This document shows positions 17,833 through 25,795 of a stretch of 64,000 nt of DNA, one piece after another. The translations under genes and the position numbers were made by a program. The notes under the pieces are model-generated. The model made no database searches. It was not told the origin of the DNA and saw only the letters and a program-made list of their open reading frames with translations. Position 1 is the stretch's first letter. Each line of letters opens with the position of its first letter. Source of the stretch: Halobacillus mangrovi (GTDB lineage Bacteria > Bacillota > Bacilli > Bacillales > Halobacillaceae); the NCBI RefSeq assembly GCF_002097535.1, contig NZ_CP020772.1, forward strand, positions 248,001 to 312,000, read 5' to 3'.

Positions 17833-19002
17833 ATGAGTCTATTATTACAACAAGCGAAACAACTGCAAGAACAATTGACCGAGTGGCGCCGGATGCTTCA
17901 TCAAAATCCGGAAACTGGTTTTGAAGAATATGAAACTTCTAAGTTTGTTCAAAATAAATTGAAAGAGTTCGGTTATGAACCGAAGGTAATCGCCAAAACA
18001 GGAGTCGTAGCCATCGCCGAAGGAAAACAACAGGGAGAGACGGTTGGCCTCCGGGCAGACATGGATGCTCTTCCCATCCAGGATGAAAAAGAAAGAGATT
18101 ATGCTTCGTCGATCGATGGAAAAGCCCACCTTTGCGGGCACGATGGTCATACAACCATGCTCTTAGGAGCAGCCAAACTATTGAAAGACCATCCTCCTGA
18201 AAAGGGAAGCGTTAAACTCATTTTCCAACCCGCAGAAGAAGGGTTGTTCGGAGCGCAGGCGATGATTGAAGAAGGAGTATTAGATCATCCTAAAATGAAG
18301 GCGATCGCTGGTTTACATGTCAATCCTGATGTAGAAACAGGCTATGTTACTTGTACAGAAAAAGAAGCCTGTGCAGCCGCTGACTTTTTCGATCTTGAAA
18401 TTGTTGGAGCCGGCGGCCATGCGGCTCATCCTCATAAAGCGGCAGACTCGATTACCGTCAGTGCTGAAGTCATCAGCTCTTTACAGCAAGTGGTCAGCCG
18501 ACAGACCGATCCGTTGGCGCCAACCGTTTTGACCATCGGCCAGATTCACGGAGGTACAGCTGATAACGCGATTGCTCCACGCGTAAGCATCGGAGGTACG
18601 GTCCGGACGCTGGATCCTGATGTAAGGAATCAGATGGAAGAGAAAATGGAACGCGTCATCAAAGGCGTTTCTGAAGCGTTTGGGGTCACGTACACGTTCA
18701 ACTATAAATACTTTTATCCGCCGCTGATCAATGATTCATCGCTGCTCCCAGGGCTTGAGAAAACGGTAGAGGACACCCTTGGGCCAGATCGGTTCTCGAT
18801 TGTGAACCCATCGATGGGAGGGGAGGACTTTTCCTTTTACGCCAATCAAATACCGGCGATCTTCTTTCGATTAGGTGTTAGGAACGAGGCCAAGGGAGCT
18901 GTTTATCCGCTTCACCATCCACGTTTTGACTTGGATGAGGAGGCACTTCCAAATGGTTCAGCAATGCTCGCGGCCTGGGCGCATCAACAACTGAAGGAAT
19001 AG
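17833..19002 (+). CDS. M20 family amidohydrolase (HipO/YxeP-like)
   Basis: 389-residue zinc amidohydrolase removing acyl groups from N-acyl amino acids. Features include the substrate-end motif WRRMLHQNPETGFEE, GLRADMDALPI, the metal motif HLCGHDGHTTMLL, EEGLFGA, the dimerisation domain from about 185 to 295 (GAGGHAAHPH), and GGEDFSFYANQIPAIFFRLG near the end. The cysteine in LCGHDGH and the fold match YxeP, YhaA and AmhX relatives; the precise acyl substrate is not readable. ATG 17833 is 8 bases after AGGAG; a GTG at 17824 overlaps that site and is unlikely. Confidence 0.9.
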   Translation: MSLLLQQAKQLQEQLTEWRRMLHQNPETGFEEYETSKFVQNKLKEFGYEPKVIAKTGVVAIAEGKQQGETVGLRADMDALPIQDEKERDYASSIDGKAHLCGHDGHTTMLLGAAKLLKDHPPEKGSVKLIFQPAEEGLFGAQAMIEEGVLDHPKMKAIAGLHVNPDVETGYVTCTEKEACAAADFFDLEIVGAGGHAAHPHKAADSITVSAEVISSLQQVVSRQTDPLAPTVLTIGQIHGGTADNAIAPRVSIGGTVRTLDPDVRNQMEEKMERVIKGVSEAFGVTYTFNYKYFYPPLINDSSLLPGLEKTVEDTLGPDRFSIVNPSMGGEDFSFYANQIPAIFFRLGVRNEAKGAVYPLHHPRFDLDEEALPNGSAMLAAWAHQQLKE

Positions 19003-19011
19003 TTTTACACG

Positions 19012-19045
19012 AAAGGAACTTCCGGAGGAGGGAGTTCCTTTATTT
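19012..19045 (+). terminator. Terminator of the M20 gene
   Basis: Arms AAAGGAACTTCC (19012-19023) and GGAGTTCCTTT (19031-19041) followed by ATTTAT. Confidence 0.75.
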
Positions 19046-19120
19046 ATGAAACGAGGATTTTCGTTTTTTGATAGCATAGTCTTATAGACGAAATAAAAAT
19101 TGTCATAGAATGGGGAGGGG

Positions 19121-19237
19121 ATGAAGTTGGGCTGGATGATTATTGTGGTTATCGCTTATCTTCCGATTTTTTATCGTATACATAGACGTCTAGGATACCT
19201 TGAAAAGGAAGTGAAAAGGTTAAAAGGAGAAAACTGA
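19121..19237 (+). CDS. Tiny membrane protein with charged C-terminal helix (about 36-38 aa)
   Basis: Short open frame: a hydrophobic helix (WMIIVVIAYLPIFYRI) followed by a positively charged, heptad-like tail (YLEKEVKRLKGEN). The purine-rich GGGGAGGGG ends directly before ATG 19121, which is too close to serve it. TTG 19127 has the better spacing, so the true start may be there. It lies between a terminator and the HAD gene and may be co-transcribed with it. Similar one-helix proteins are common in Bacillaceae; the function is unknown. Confidence 0.45.
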   Translation: MKLGWMIIVVIAYLPIFYRIHRRLGYLEKEVKRLKGEN

Positions 19238-19259
19238 AACCTATGAAAGGGGATGGGCT

Positions 19260-19928
19260 ATGGTTAAGGCCGTGATTTTTGATTTGGATGGAACTCTATT
19301 AAACCGTGATGCCTCAGTGAACCTCTTCATAGAAAACCAGTATAAGCGATTGGCTCACAGACTGTCTCATATCCCTAAGGAGAAGTATATACAAAGGTTT
19401 ATTGAACTTGATCAGCGTGGGTACGTATGGAAGGACAGGGTGTATCAACAGCTCATCAAGGAGTTTGACTTAAAATCTATTTCGTGCGGAGAGTTACTTC
19501 AGGATTACCTGTATTCTTTTAAGGACCATTGCGTGCCATTTCCCAATCTCATAGAAATGTTAAATGGTTTAAAGCAGAGCCATTTTCTTCTTGGGGTGAT
19601 CACCAATGGAAAGGGGCAGTTCCAAATGGATAACATGATCGCATTAACTATTGACGCCTACATGGATACCATTTTGATATCGGAGAGAGAAGGAGTAAAA
19701 AAGCCTGATCCAGAGATTTTCCAGAGAGCCTTAGCAAGGCTTGACGTCGCCCCTGAAGATAGCGTGTTTATAGGGGATCATCCAGAAAAAGATGTGGAAG
19801 CAGCAAAGGGCGCTGGAATGAAAACGATTTGGAAAAGGGATCAATATTGGTACGGGGCGGAGGCAGATTATATTATTGAAGATCTAGGAGAAATATACGG
19901 GCGAATTCAGCAATTTCATTCTTATTAA
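19260..19928 (+). CDS. HAD-superfamily hydrolase (phosphatase)
   Basis: 222 residues with all four HAD motifs: DLDGTLL near residue 8 (nucleophile and acid/base aspartates), ITNGKG, KKPDPEIF, and IGDHPEKDVEAAKGAGMKTIW. A helical C1 cap lies between motifs I and II. This is the YjjG/phosphoglycolate-phosphatase-like subclass; the substrate is unknown. It starts 22 bases after the tiny membrane-protein frame. Confidence 0.88.
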   Translation: MVKAVIFDLDGTLLNRDASVNLFIENQYKRLAHRLSHIPKEKYIQRFIELDQRGYVWKDRVYQQLIKEFDLKSISCGELLQDYLYSFKDHCVPFPNLIEMLNGLKQSHFLLGVITNGKGQFQMDNMIALTIDAYMDTILISEREGVKKPDPEIFQRALARLDVAPEDSVFIGDHPEKDVEAAKGAGMKTIWKRDQYWYGAEADYIIEDLGEIYGRIQQFHSY

Positions 19929-19937
19929 CAAAAAAAA

Positions 19938-19953
19938 CAGCCGCTATAGGCTG
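19938..19953 (-). terminator. Terminator of the small membrane protein gene
   Basis: CAGCC / GGCTG arms with a 6-nt loop. On the minus strand they are followed by a run of eight U (A-run at 19930-19937). Confidence 0.75.
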
Positions 19954-19960
19954 AACTTAC

Positions 19961-20146
19961 CTAACTCTGTTTCTCCTGCTCTTTTCTCTTACCTTTTCGG
20001 TTCATGCGATCATTCAGAATTACCAGCACTGTAAATATCACAAATGCGGTTGCCATAATCACATAATTCCGTTCCATTATGCCATAATAGGAGACTCCAA
20101 AGAACGAGAAAGTGATGAGGATTCGATATATTCGGTATTTCAGCAT
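19961..20146 (-). CDS. Small two-helix membrane protein, paralogue of the 20953-21150 gene
   Basis: 61 residues with two hydrophobic segments (about 8-24 and 30-46) and a basic tail opening with NDRMNRKGKRKEQEK. The protein at 20953-21150 has the same layout and the same NDRxNRK junction, so the two are paralogues. Function unknown. Each has its own CAGCC-loop-GGCTG terminator. Confidence 0.65.
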   Translation of the reverse strand: MLKYRIYRILITFSFFGVSYYGIMERNYVIMATAFVIFTVLVILNDRMNRKGKRKEQEKQS

Positions 20147-20395
20147 CCGATTCTCCTTATCCGCTTATTTTTTGAAAGCATTTCAATGGCCACCCTTGTT
20201 TATTATACGTGCTTTGATTTGCATTCTTAACCACAATCATCAATATTTCTTCACGTGAAAAAGACACCCTTTTAAAAGAATGCCTTTGCTAACAGATGGA
20301 TACAGTTTTCAGGGATTAATGAGTAGAGATCAGCAATATAGTTGCCTCGATGAGGATCCACCTTGATCGTGTTTCCCATTAGGTGGGGATAGTTT

Positions 20396-20686
20396 CTAAT
20401 CTTCTCCGTCAGATCGTTTTTGAACAAATTTATTTTTCCAGCTTTTAGGATTGAATGATTTTCTGATTTTTTTGGCTGCTTCTTTTCCCACCATCAAAGC
20501 TCCAATCCAAAAGATCACCTCTCCTATAACAAGGCTGCTTGTGATGCTGATAGCCTTCACTTTACTTGATAGAGGTAAAAAGGGAATGACAACAGGGGAA
20601 AGCACCCATGTGAGGATCGAAGCTATAATAAGAAAGATGCCTAACTTATAAATCCATGGCTTTTGTAAAAGGGATTTAATTTGCAT
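20396..20686 (-). CDS. Transporter-suffix-like small membrane protein (96 aa)
   Basis: Two hydrophobic helices (about 14-36 and 46-66) separated by LPLSSKVKAISIT, then GKEAAKKIRKSF and a basic tail. This resembles short proteins annotated as 'transporter suffix domain', otherwise uncharacterised. It sits between two paralogous small membrane-protein genes, all on the minus strand but each with large gaps and probably separately transcribed. Confidence 0.6.
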   Translation of the reverse strand: MQIKSLLQKPWIYKLGIFLIIASILTWVLSPVVIPFLPLSSKVKAISITSSLVIGEVIFWIGALMVGKEAAKKIRKSFNPKSWKNKFVQKRSDGED

Positions 20687-20932
20687 GATTCCACCTCCAA
20701 CTACTCCCCCATCCCCGTTTAATAAAACCGCATTATGTAGATTCCCCTATCATTTTTGATCATTAACTAAGCTCTTCTATTTGATAGGGAGCACATTTAA
20801 TCTCTTTCTTACCACGAACGATAGTAGGAAAAACATTCCACACGATCACAACCACTCACGATGAAACTTTCCCTGCATTTGAGAAAGATGGCTTGAGCTA
20901 TAAAAAATGCCCTACGTTTAGAGCATAAAAAA

Positions 20933-20948
20933 ACAGCCACTTTAGGCT
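20933..20948 (-). terminator. Terminator of the second small membrane protein gene
   Basis: CAGCC / GGCTG arms with a 6-nt loop, followed on the minus strand by a U7 run (A-run at 20926-20932). Confidence 0.75.
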
Positions 20949-20952
20949 GCAC

Positions 20953-21150
20953 TTAACTAATTTCTTTCTGTTTCTCTTTTTTCTTGTCTTTTCGGTTTAC
21001 ACGATCATTCAGGATTAACAAAATCGAACAAATAACCGCTGCGGTCACCAGAATGATGAGACCTAAAGTATTACGCTGAAGTAAGCTGTAAACTAGAAAT
21101 CCAATGAACGCCAGATTGATGAGGATTTTATACACCCAATACTTGGCCAT
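20953..21150 (-). CDS. Small two-helix membrane protein, paralogue of the 19961-20146 gene
   Basis: 65 residues with two membrane helices (about 8-24 and 28-48) and a lysine-rich tail after LILNDRVNRKDKKKEK. It aligns end to end with the 61-residue protein 0.8 kb away (MxKYxxYKILI start, NDRxNRK junction). Function unknown; likely a local duplication. Confidence 0.65.
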   Translation of the reverse strand: MAKYWVYKILINLAFIGFLVYSLLQRNTLGLIILVTAAVICSILLILNDRVNRKDKKKEKQKEIS

Positions 21151-21272
21151 CAGATTCTCCTTTTAGGCATTTTTAAATATATACTCATAATTCTCTCCAC
21201 CGATTCCTTTTTGTTTTGGACGATTTCCATCCTTAAAACGTACTGCTTTGTTTCTTCAGACCAAAAGAAAAG

Positions 21273-21297
21273 GGAACTCCCTCAATCAGGAAGTTCC
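21273..21297 (-). terminator. Terminator overlapping the deaminase stop
   Basis: GGAACTCC / GGAAGTTCC arms with the TGA stop of the deaminase in the loop. The minus-strand continuation is CTTTTCTTTT. Confidence 0.7.
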
Positions 21298-21756
21298 ATT
21301 ATGATTTGTCCGCTCATCCCACAGTTTCATCGGATCTTCCTGATCATCCTCTAAAGGCATCTGCTTCATCACAAGGGAACGCTCACCTTTCGATTTTTGT
21401 AAATCATCATAAACATTCTTCGATTTCTCTAAGCCAACCTGTGCAGCTTCTTCCACCGTTGCACAATAAAATACATCCTTAATCCCTGCAAAATACATCG
21501 CTGAAAGACACATCGGACAAGGTTCTCCGCTAGCGTACATCGTATAGCCGGACAGGTCATGCGTTTGAAGCTCTCCCTGCGCACGTCGGATCGCAAGCAG
21601 CTCGGCATGTCCGCTCACGTCATAGTTCAGGTGCATTTCGTTCACACCTTCGGCTACCAACTCGTCATCCTTCACAAGAACTGCCCCGAAAGGCTGTCCT
21701 CCAACACGTACATTTTCTGCAGCTAAGGATACCGCTCGTTCCATGAATCGATTCAT
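21286..21756 (-). CDS. guaD: Nucleoside/guanine deaminase (CDA family, GuaD-like)
   Basis: 156-residue cytidine-deaminase-fold zinc enzyme. Zinc and proton-shuttle residues are H50-A-E52 and C80-P-M-C83 (SGEPCPMCLSAMYFA). The length, the C-terminal helix and the AxVKD...AEGxNE pattern fit Bacillus guanine deaminase (guanine to xanthine) better than tRNA adenosine deaminase TadA. Good GGGAGG site before ATG 21756. It stands alone. A related deaminase acting on another base cannot be excluded. Confidence 0.8.
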   Translation of the reverse strand: MNRFMERAVSLAAENVRVGGQPFGAVLVKDDELVAEGVNEMHLNYDVSGHAELLAIRRAQGELQTHDLSGYTMYASGEPCPMCLSAMYFAGIKDVFYCATVEEAAQVGLEKSKNVYDDLQKSKGERSLVMKQMPLEDDQEDPMKLWDERTNHNGTS

Positions 21757-21987
21757 GTTGATCGACCTCCCTTTTTAACCTTATTTCAAAATCCAGTTTC
21801 CATCGTTGGTTCCAGGTTCATTGTACCCTAACCGCTTCTTTTTTATCTAACCATTTTGCTAGTCTCATCCTTCTAGCCAGTCTAAAGTCCCGATTTTTGT
21901 AAAAACAGAAAAGCAGAAAAATAGCGAAATAAAGGATGATTAACCATGACATAGGTCTTAGGTTTCTATTGCCTGAATTGGAAATCT

Positions 21988-22018
21988 TTGATATAGTTGT
22001 TTGAAAATTAGTAATTTT
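21988..22018 (+). promoter_or_regulatory. dpp operon promoter with candidate CodY box
   Basis: Candidate sigma-A promoter TTGATA (21988-21993), 18-bp spacer, TAATTT (22012-22017). The spacer holds AGTTGTTTGAAAATT (21995-22009), which matches the CodY consensus AATTTTCWGAAAATT at 12 of 15 positions. A perfect AT-rich dyad AAAATTAGTAATTTT overlaps it (22004-22018). CodY repression of dpp is known in Bacillus subtilis; its use here is inference. Confidence 0.5.
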
Positions 22019-22048
22019 AAAATAAAACTACATGGGGGAAGAGCGACG

Positions 22049-22873
22049 ATGAAACTTTATTTATCCGTCGACATGGAAGGGATTACTGGAATCCCTGATT
22101 ATACGTTTGTCGATTCGTCGAAGCACAATTATGAACGCTCGCGAAGAATCATGACCGAAGAAACGAACCATGTCATACGAACGGCCTACAGTAACGAAGT
22201 CAAAGAGGTGTTAGTGAATGACAGCCACTCCAAGATGAACAATCTCTTAATCGACGAGATTCATCCGGATGCCGAGCTGATCACGGGAAGTGTGAAGCCT
22301 TATTCAATGATGCAGGGGCTCGACAGCTCATTTTCAGGAGCCATCTTCGTCGGTTATCACGCCCGCGGCGCACAAAAAGGAGTGCTCTCGCATTCGATGA
22401 CCTTTGGGGTCCGAAATTTTTACATAAACGATGTGGCCGTCGGCGAACTTGGTTTCAACGCTTATGTTGCAGGCTATTACGGTGTCCCTGTTTTAATGGT
22501 CGCCGGTGATGACTGTGCGGCAAGAGAAGCAGAAGAGCTGATTACGAATGTTGTCACAGCACCAGTCAAAGAAACCATTTCAAGGTCGTCCGTCAAAAGT
22601 TTAACACCGAAAAAAGCTGGAGAACTGCTGCAGCAAAAGACCGCTGATGCCCTACATAACCGCTCGAATGTCAATCCTCTTGTTCCACCTGATCATCCGA
22701 CACTAAGAATTGAATTCATGAATTATGGACAAGCCGAATGGGCGAATCTTATGCCAGGCACAGAAATCGAACCGAATTCAACGATCGTTTCATTCAGGGC
22801 AAAAGATATATTAGAAGCTTATCAAGCCATGATTGTCATGACTGATCTTGCCGTAAGGACAACGTCGAGTTAG
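22049..22873 (+). CDS. dppA: D-aminopeptidase DppA
   Basis: 274-residue M55 family zinc D-aminopeptidase, the same length as B. subtilis DppA. It releases N-terminal D-amino acids (D-Ala) from peptides, presumably murein peptides. Metal ligands start in SVDMEGITG (D8, E10), with NDSHSKM and a histidine-rich HARG...LSHSMTFG region further on. ATG 22049 is preceded by GGGGGAAGAG; the frame is open to 22001 but without a ribosome site. First gene of a nine-gene operon in the B. subtilis order. Confidence 0.95.
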   Translation: MKLYLSVDMEGITGIPDYTFVDSSKHNYERSRRIMTEETNHVIRTAYSNEVKEVLVNDSHSKMNNLLIDEIHPDAELITGSVKPYSMMQGLDSSFSGAIFVGYHARGAQKGVLSHSMTFGVRNFYINDVAVGELGFNAYVAGYYGVPVLMVAGDDCAAREAEELITNVVTAPVKETISRSSVKSLTPKKAGELLQQKTADALHNRSNVNPLVPPDHPTLRIEFMNYGQAEWANLMPGTEIEPNSTIVSFRAKDILEAYQAMIVMTDLAVRTTSS

Positions 22874-22885
22874 GGGGAGACACGG

Positions 22886-23818
22886 ATGGCGAAGTACATA
22901 GTTAAACGCTTCATACTTATGATCGTCACAGTATTTATCATTGCAACACTCACGTTTTTCCTAATGAATTTGATTCCAGGATCTCCTTTTAATGAAGAAC
23001 GGACGACAAATGCCGTCGTTCAACAGAACCTGGAGGAGCACTTTCACCTGAATGAACCGTTAGTGGTTCAGTATGTGCTCTATTTGAAATCGATTGTCAC
23101 GCTTGATTTCGGCCCTTCGATCAAACAGCCGACGGAAACCGTCAACTCTTTACTCGGAAGAGGGTTTCCGATCTCAGCAGAGCTTGGGATCTGGACTGTA
23201 CTCTTAGCGTTGGTTTCAGGGGTCATCTTAGGTGTTTTTGCTGCCTTAAAACATAACGGGGTCATTGATTATGTCGCGATGACGATTGCCGTTCTTGGTA
23301 TTTCAATCCCGAACTTTGTCCTTGCAACGCTGCTTATTCAAGAGCTCGCGGTCAACTGGAGCATTTTCCCTGCGGCCACATGGAGCAGTCCGATGCATAT
23401 GGTCTTGCCAATCTTGGCACTTGCTACAGGCCCGATGGCGATCATCGCCCGCCTCACTAGGTCCAGCATGCTTGAGACACTGACTCAGGACTACATCAAA
23501 ACCGCCCGGGCCAAGGGATTATCTCCGGTGAAAATTATCGTCAAACACGCGCTTAAAAATGCTTTGATGCCTGTTGTCACCATTCTTGGTACATTGCTTG
23601 CCGGAATTTTGACGGGGACTTTCGTTATCGAAAAGATTTTTGCGATTCCGGGCATGGGTAAATATTTTGTCGAAGGCATCAATCAACGTGATTATCCCGT
23701 CATTATGGGGACGACCGTATTTTACAGTGCGTTTCTCGTCTTCATGCTTTTCTTAGTTGATATCGCTTATGGACTCCTCGACCCGAGAATCAAGTTACAC
23801 AATGAAGGAGGGAAATGA
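22886..23818 (+). CDS. dppB: Dipeptide ABC transporter permease DppB
   Basis: 310-residue inner permease of the Dpp importer. It has an N-terminal membrane anchor, a large loop and five further helices. The ABC-docking EAA loop reads YIKTARAKGLSPVKIIVKHALKNALMP in pieces YIKTARAKGL and HALKNALMP. It pairs with DppC. It begins 12 bases after dppA. Confidence 0.95.
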   Translation: MAKYIVKRFILMIVTVFIIATLTFFLMNLIPGSPFNEERTTNAVVQQNLEEHFHLNEPLVVQYVLYLKSIVTLDFGPSIKQPTETVNSLLGRGFPISAELGIWTVLLALVSGVILGVFAALKHNGVIDYVAMTIAVLGISIPNFVLATLLIQELAVNWSIFPAATWSSPMHMVLPILALATGPMAIIARLTRSSMLETLTQDYIKTARAKGLSPVKIIVKHALKNALMPVVTILGTLLAGILTGTFVIEKIFAIPGMGKYFVEGINQRDYPVIMGTTVFYSAFLVFMLFLVDIAYGLLDPRIKLHNEGGK

Positions 23819-23819
23819 T

Positions 23820-24776
23820 GTGATTCCAGCAACGAAAGACAAGCAGCCATCCAATCACTCTTCCATTCCTGATGAATGGTTTCAGCCGAAGAAAAAGGAT
23901 TTAGACGAAGCTGAATCGGTTGTCCGGCCTTCCTTATCCTATTGGGAGGACGCGTGGCGAAGGATCCGGCAGAATAAGCTCGCGATGTCAGGTCTGATTT
24001 TCCTCATCCTTTTAGGGATCATGGCCGTGATTGGACCCTGGATTTCACCGCACAGCGTGTCAGAGCAGGTGCTTTCCAATCAAAACATGCCTCCATCTGC
24101 AACTCATTGGTTTGGTACGGATGAACTTGGACGAGATGTGTTTACGAGAACGTGGTACGGGGCACGAATTTCCTTGTTTGTCGGTCTCATGGCTGCACTG
24201 ATCGACTTTTTCATCGGAGTGGCTTATGGAGGGATCGCCGGCTATAAAGGCGGACGCGTTGATAGTGTGTTAATGCGTATTATTGAGGTCCTGTACGGTC
24301 TTCCATACTTACTTGTCGTCATTTTGCTGCTCGTTGTGATGGGTCCGAGCTTACTAACGATCATCATCGCTTTGACGGTAACCGGATGGGTCGGGATGGC
24401 CCGGATTGTCCGCGGACAGGTACTGCAGCTGAAGCACAATGAGTTCGTCATGGCCTCGCAATCATTCGGGGCGAAAACGAAACGGATCATCCGGAAAAAT
24501 TTACTCCCGAATACGATGGGACCGATCATCGTTCAGATGACGTTGACGGTACCGACAGCCATTTTCGCTGAAGCCTTCCTTAGCTTTCTAGGACTTGGGA
24601 TCCAGTCACCGTATGCGAGCTGGGGGATGATGGCCAATGATGCCCTTGGAGTCATTTTATCCGGAGACTGGTGGCGCCTGTTCTTCCCGGCCTTCTTTAT
24701 ATCGGCAACGATGTTTGCCTTTAACGTATTAGGCGACGGGTTGCAGGATGCGCTTGATCCGAGGCTTAGGAGGTAG
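23820..24776 (+). CDS. dppC: Dipeptide ABC transporter permease DppC
   Basis: 318 residues. The sequence is nearly superimposable on B. subtilis DppC: PDEWF near the N-terminus, HWFGTDELGRDVFTRTWYG (in pieces HWFGTDELGRD and FTRTWYGARI), GLPYLLVVILL, and the EAA loop ending NLLPNTMGPI. I chose GTG 23820 because AGGAGGG lies 8-9 bases before it. In-frame ATG codons further back (23802, 23757) lie inside dppB or the ribosome site itself. Confidence 0.93.
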   Translation: MIPATKDKQPSNHSSIPDEWFQPKKKDLDEAESVVRPSLSYWEDAWRRIRQNKLAMSGLIFLILLGIMAVIGPWISPHSVSEQVLSNQNMPPSATHWFGTDELGRDVFTRTWYGARISLFVGLMAALIDFFIGVAYGGIAGYKGGRVDSVLMRIIEVLYGLPYLLVVILLLVVMGPSLLTIIIALTVTGWVGMARIVRGQVLQLKHNEFVMASQSFGAKTKRIIRKNLLPNTMGPIIVQMTLTVPTAIFAEAFLSFLGLGIQSPYASWGMMANDALGVILSGDWWRLFFPAFFISATMFAFNVLGDGLQDALDPRLRR

Positions 24777-24782
24777 ACAACG

Positions 24783-25781
24783 ATGGAAAAAATACTCGAT
24801 ATTCAGGATCTTCACGTATCTTTTACCACTTATGGGGGTGAAGTGCAGGCCGTAAGAGGGGTGAACTTAGAGCTTTTCAGAGGAGAAACGCTTGCGATTG
24901 TCGGGGAATCGGGGTGCGGAAAAAGTGTGACCGCAAACAGCATTATGAAGCTGATTCCATCTCCGCCTGGCAAGATCAAGCAAGGATCGATCTACTTCAA
25001 GGGACGCGACATGACCAAGCTCTCGGATAAAGAAGTACGATCGATCCGCGGGGTGGATATCTCTATGATCTTTCAAGATCCAATGACCGCCTTGAACCCG
25101 ACACTCACGATCGGCACCCAGCTGACCGAAGGCTTGAGGCACCACCGTTCGATTTCATCAAAAGAAGCGAATGAGCTTGCGGTGGATATGCTCAACCTTG
25201 TTGGGATTCCCAATCCGGTTGAGCGGTTGAAGCAGTACCCGCACCAATTCTCAGGAGGAATGCGCCAGCGGATTGTGATTGCGATGGCGCTTATTTGCGA
25301 ACCGGAGCTGTTGATTGCTGATGAGCCGACGACAGCTCTTGACGTAACGATTCAGGCGCAAATTCTACAGCTTTTTAAAAAAATTCAGGATCAGACAGGC
25401 GTTTCGATCATCTTGATTACTCACGATCTAGGGGTGGTTGCCAAAATTGCTGATCGTATTGCCGTCATGTATGCCGGCAAAGTGATCGAGACAGGGACGA
25501 GAAGAGAAATCTTCTATACGCCCCAGCATCCGTATACAAAAGGACTGCTACATTCGGTTCCGCGGCTGGATCAAAAAGGCGAGAAGCTGATTCCGATCGA
25601 CGGGACGCCGCCGGATTTATTTTCTCCACCGGAAGGGTGTCCGTTTACTGCGCGCTGTCCGATGGCGATGGAAGTCTGCAGCAGAGTTTATCCGTTCCAA
25701 TCCGAGCTTAGCGCTACCCATGAAGTAGATTGCTGGCTTCAGGATGAACGGGCTAAAAAATATATGATGACAACAAATTAG
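24783..25781 (+). CDS. dppD: Dipeptide ABC transporter ATPase DppD
   Basis: 332-residue ABC ATPase. Walker A is GESGCGKS near residue 40; the other motifs are FQDPMTALNP, the ABC signature FSGGMRQRI, Walker B LLIADEPTTALD, and the H-loop THDLG. The C-terminal oligopeptide-type extension carries the Cys motif CPFTARCP...C, which in this subfamily often binds an Fe-S cluster. With YkfD it forms the ATPase pair of the importer. Confidence 0.95.
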   Translation: MEKILDIQDLHVSFTTYGGEVQAVRGVNLELFRGETLAIVGESGCGKSVTANSIMKLIPSPPGKIKQGSIYFKGRDMTKLSDKEVRSIRGVDISMIFQDPMTALNPTLTIGTQLTEGLRHHRSISSKEANELAVDMLNLVGIPNPVERLKQYPHQFSGGMRQRIVIAMALICEPELLIADEPTTALDVTIQAQILQLFKKIQDQTGVSIILITHDLGVVAKIADRIAVMYAGKVIETGTRREIFYTPQHPYTKGLLHSVPRLDQKGEKLIPIDGTPPDLFSPPEGCPFTARCPMAMEVCSRVYPFQSELSATHEVDCWLQDERAKKYMMTTN

Positions 25782-25795
25782 AGAGGAGAAACACT

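Noticed and set aside
20170..20186. TTGAAAGCATTTCAA palindrome as a cre site
   Set aside because: Lacks the central CG required for CcpA; no regulator could be named.
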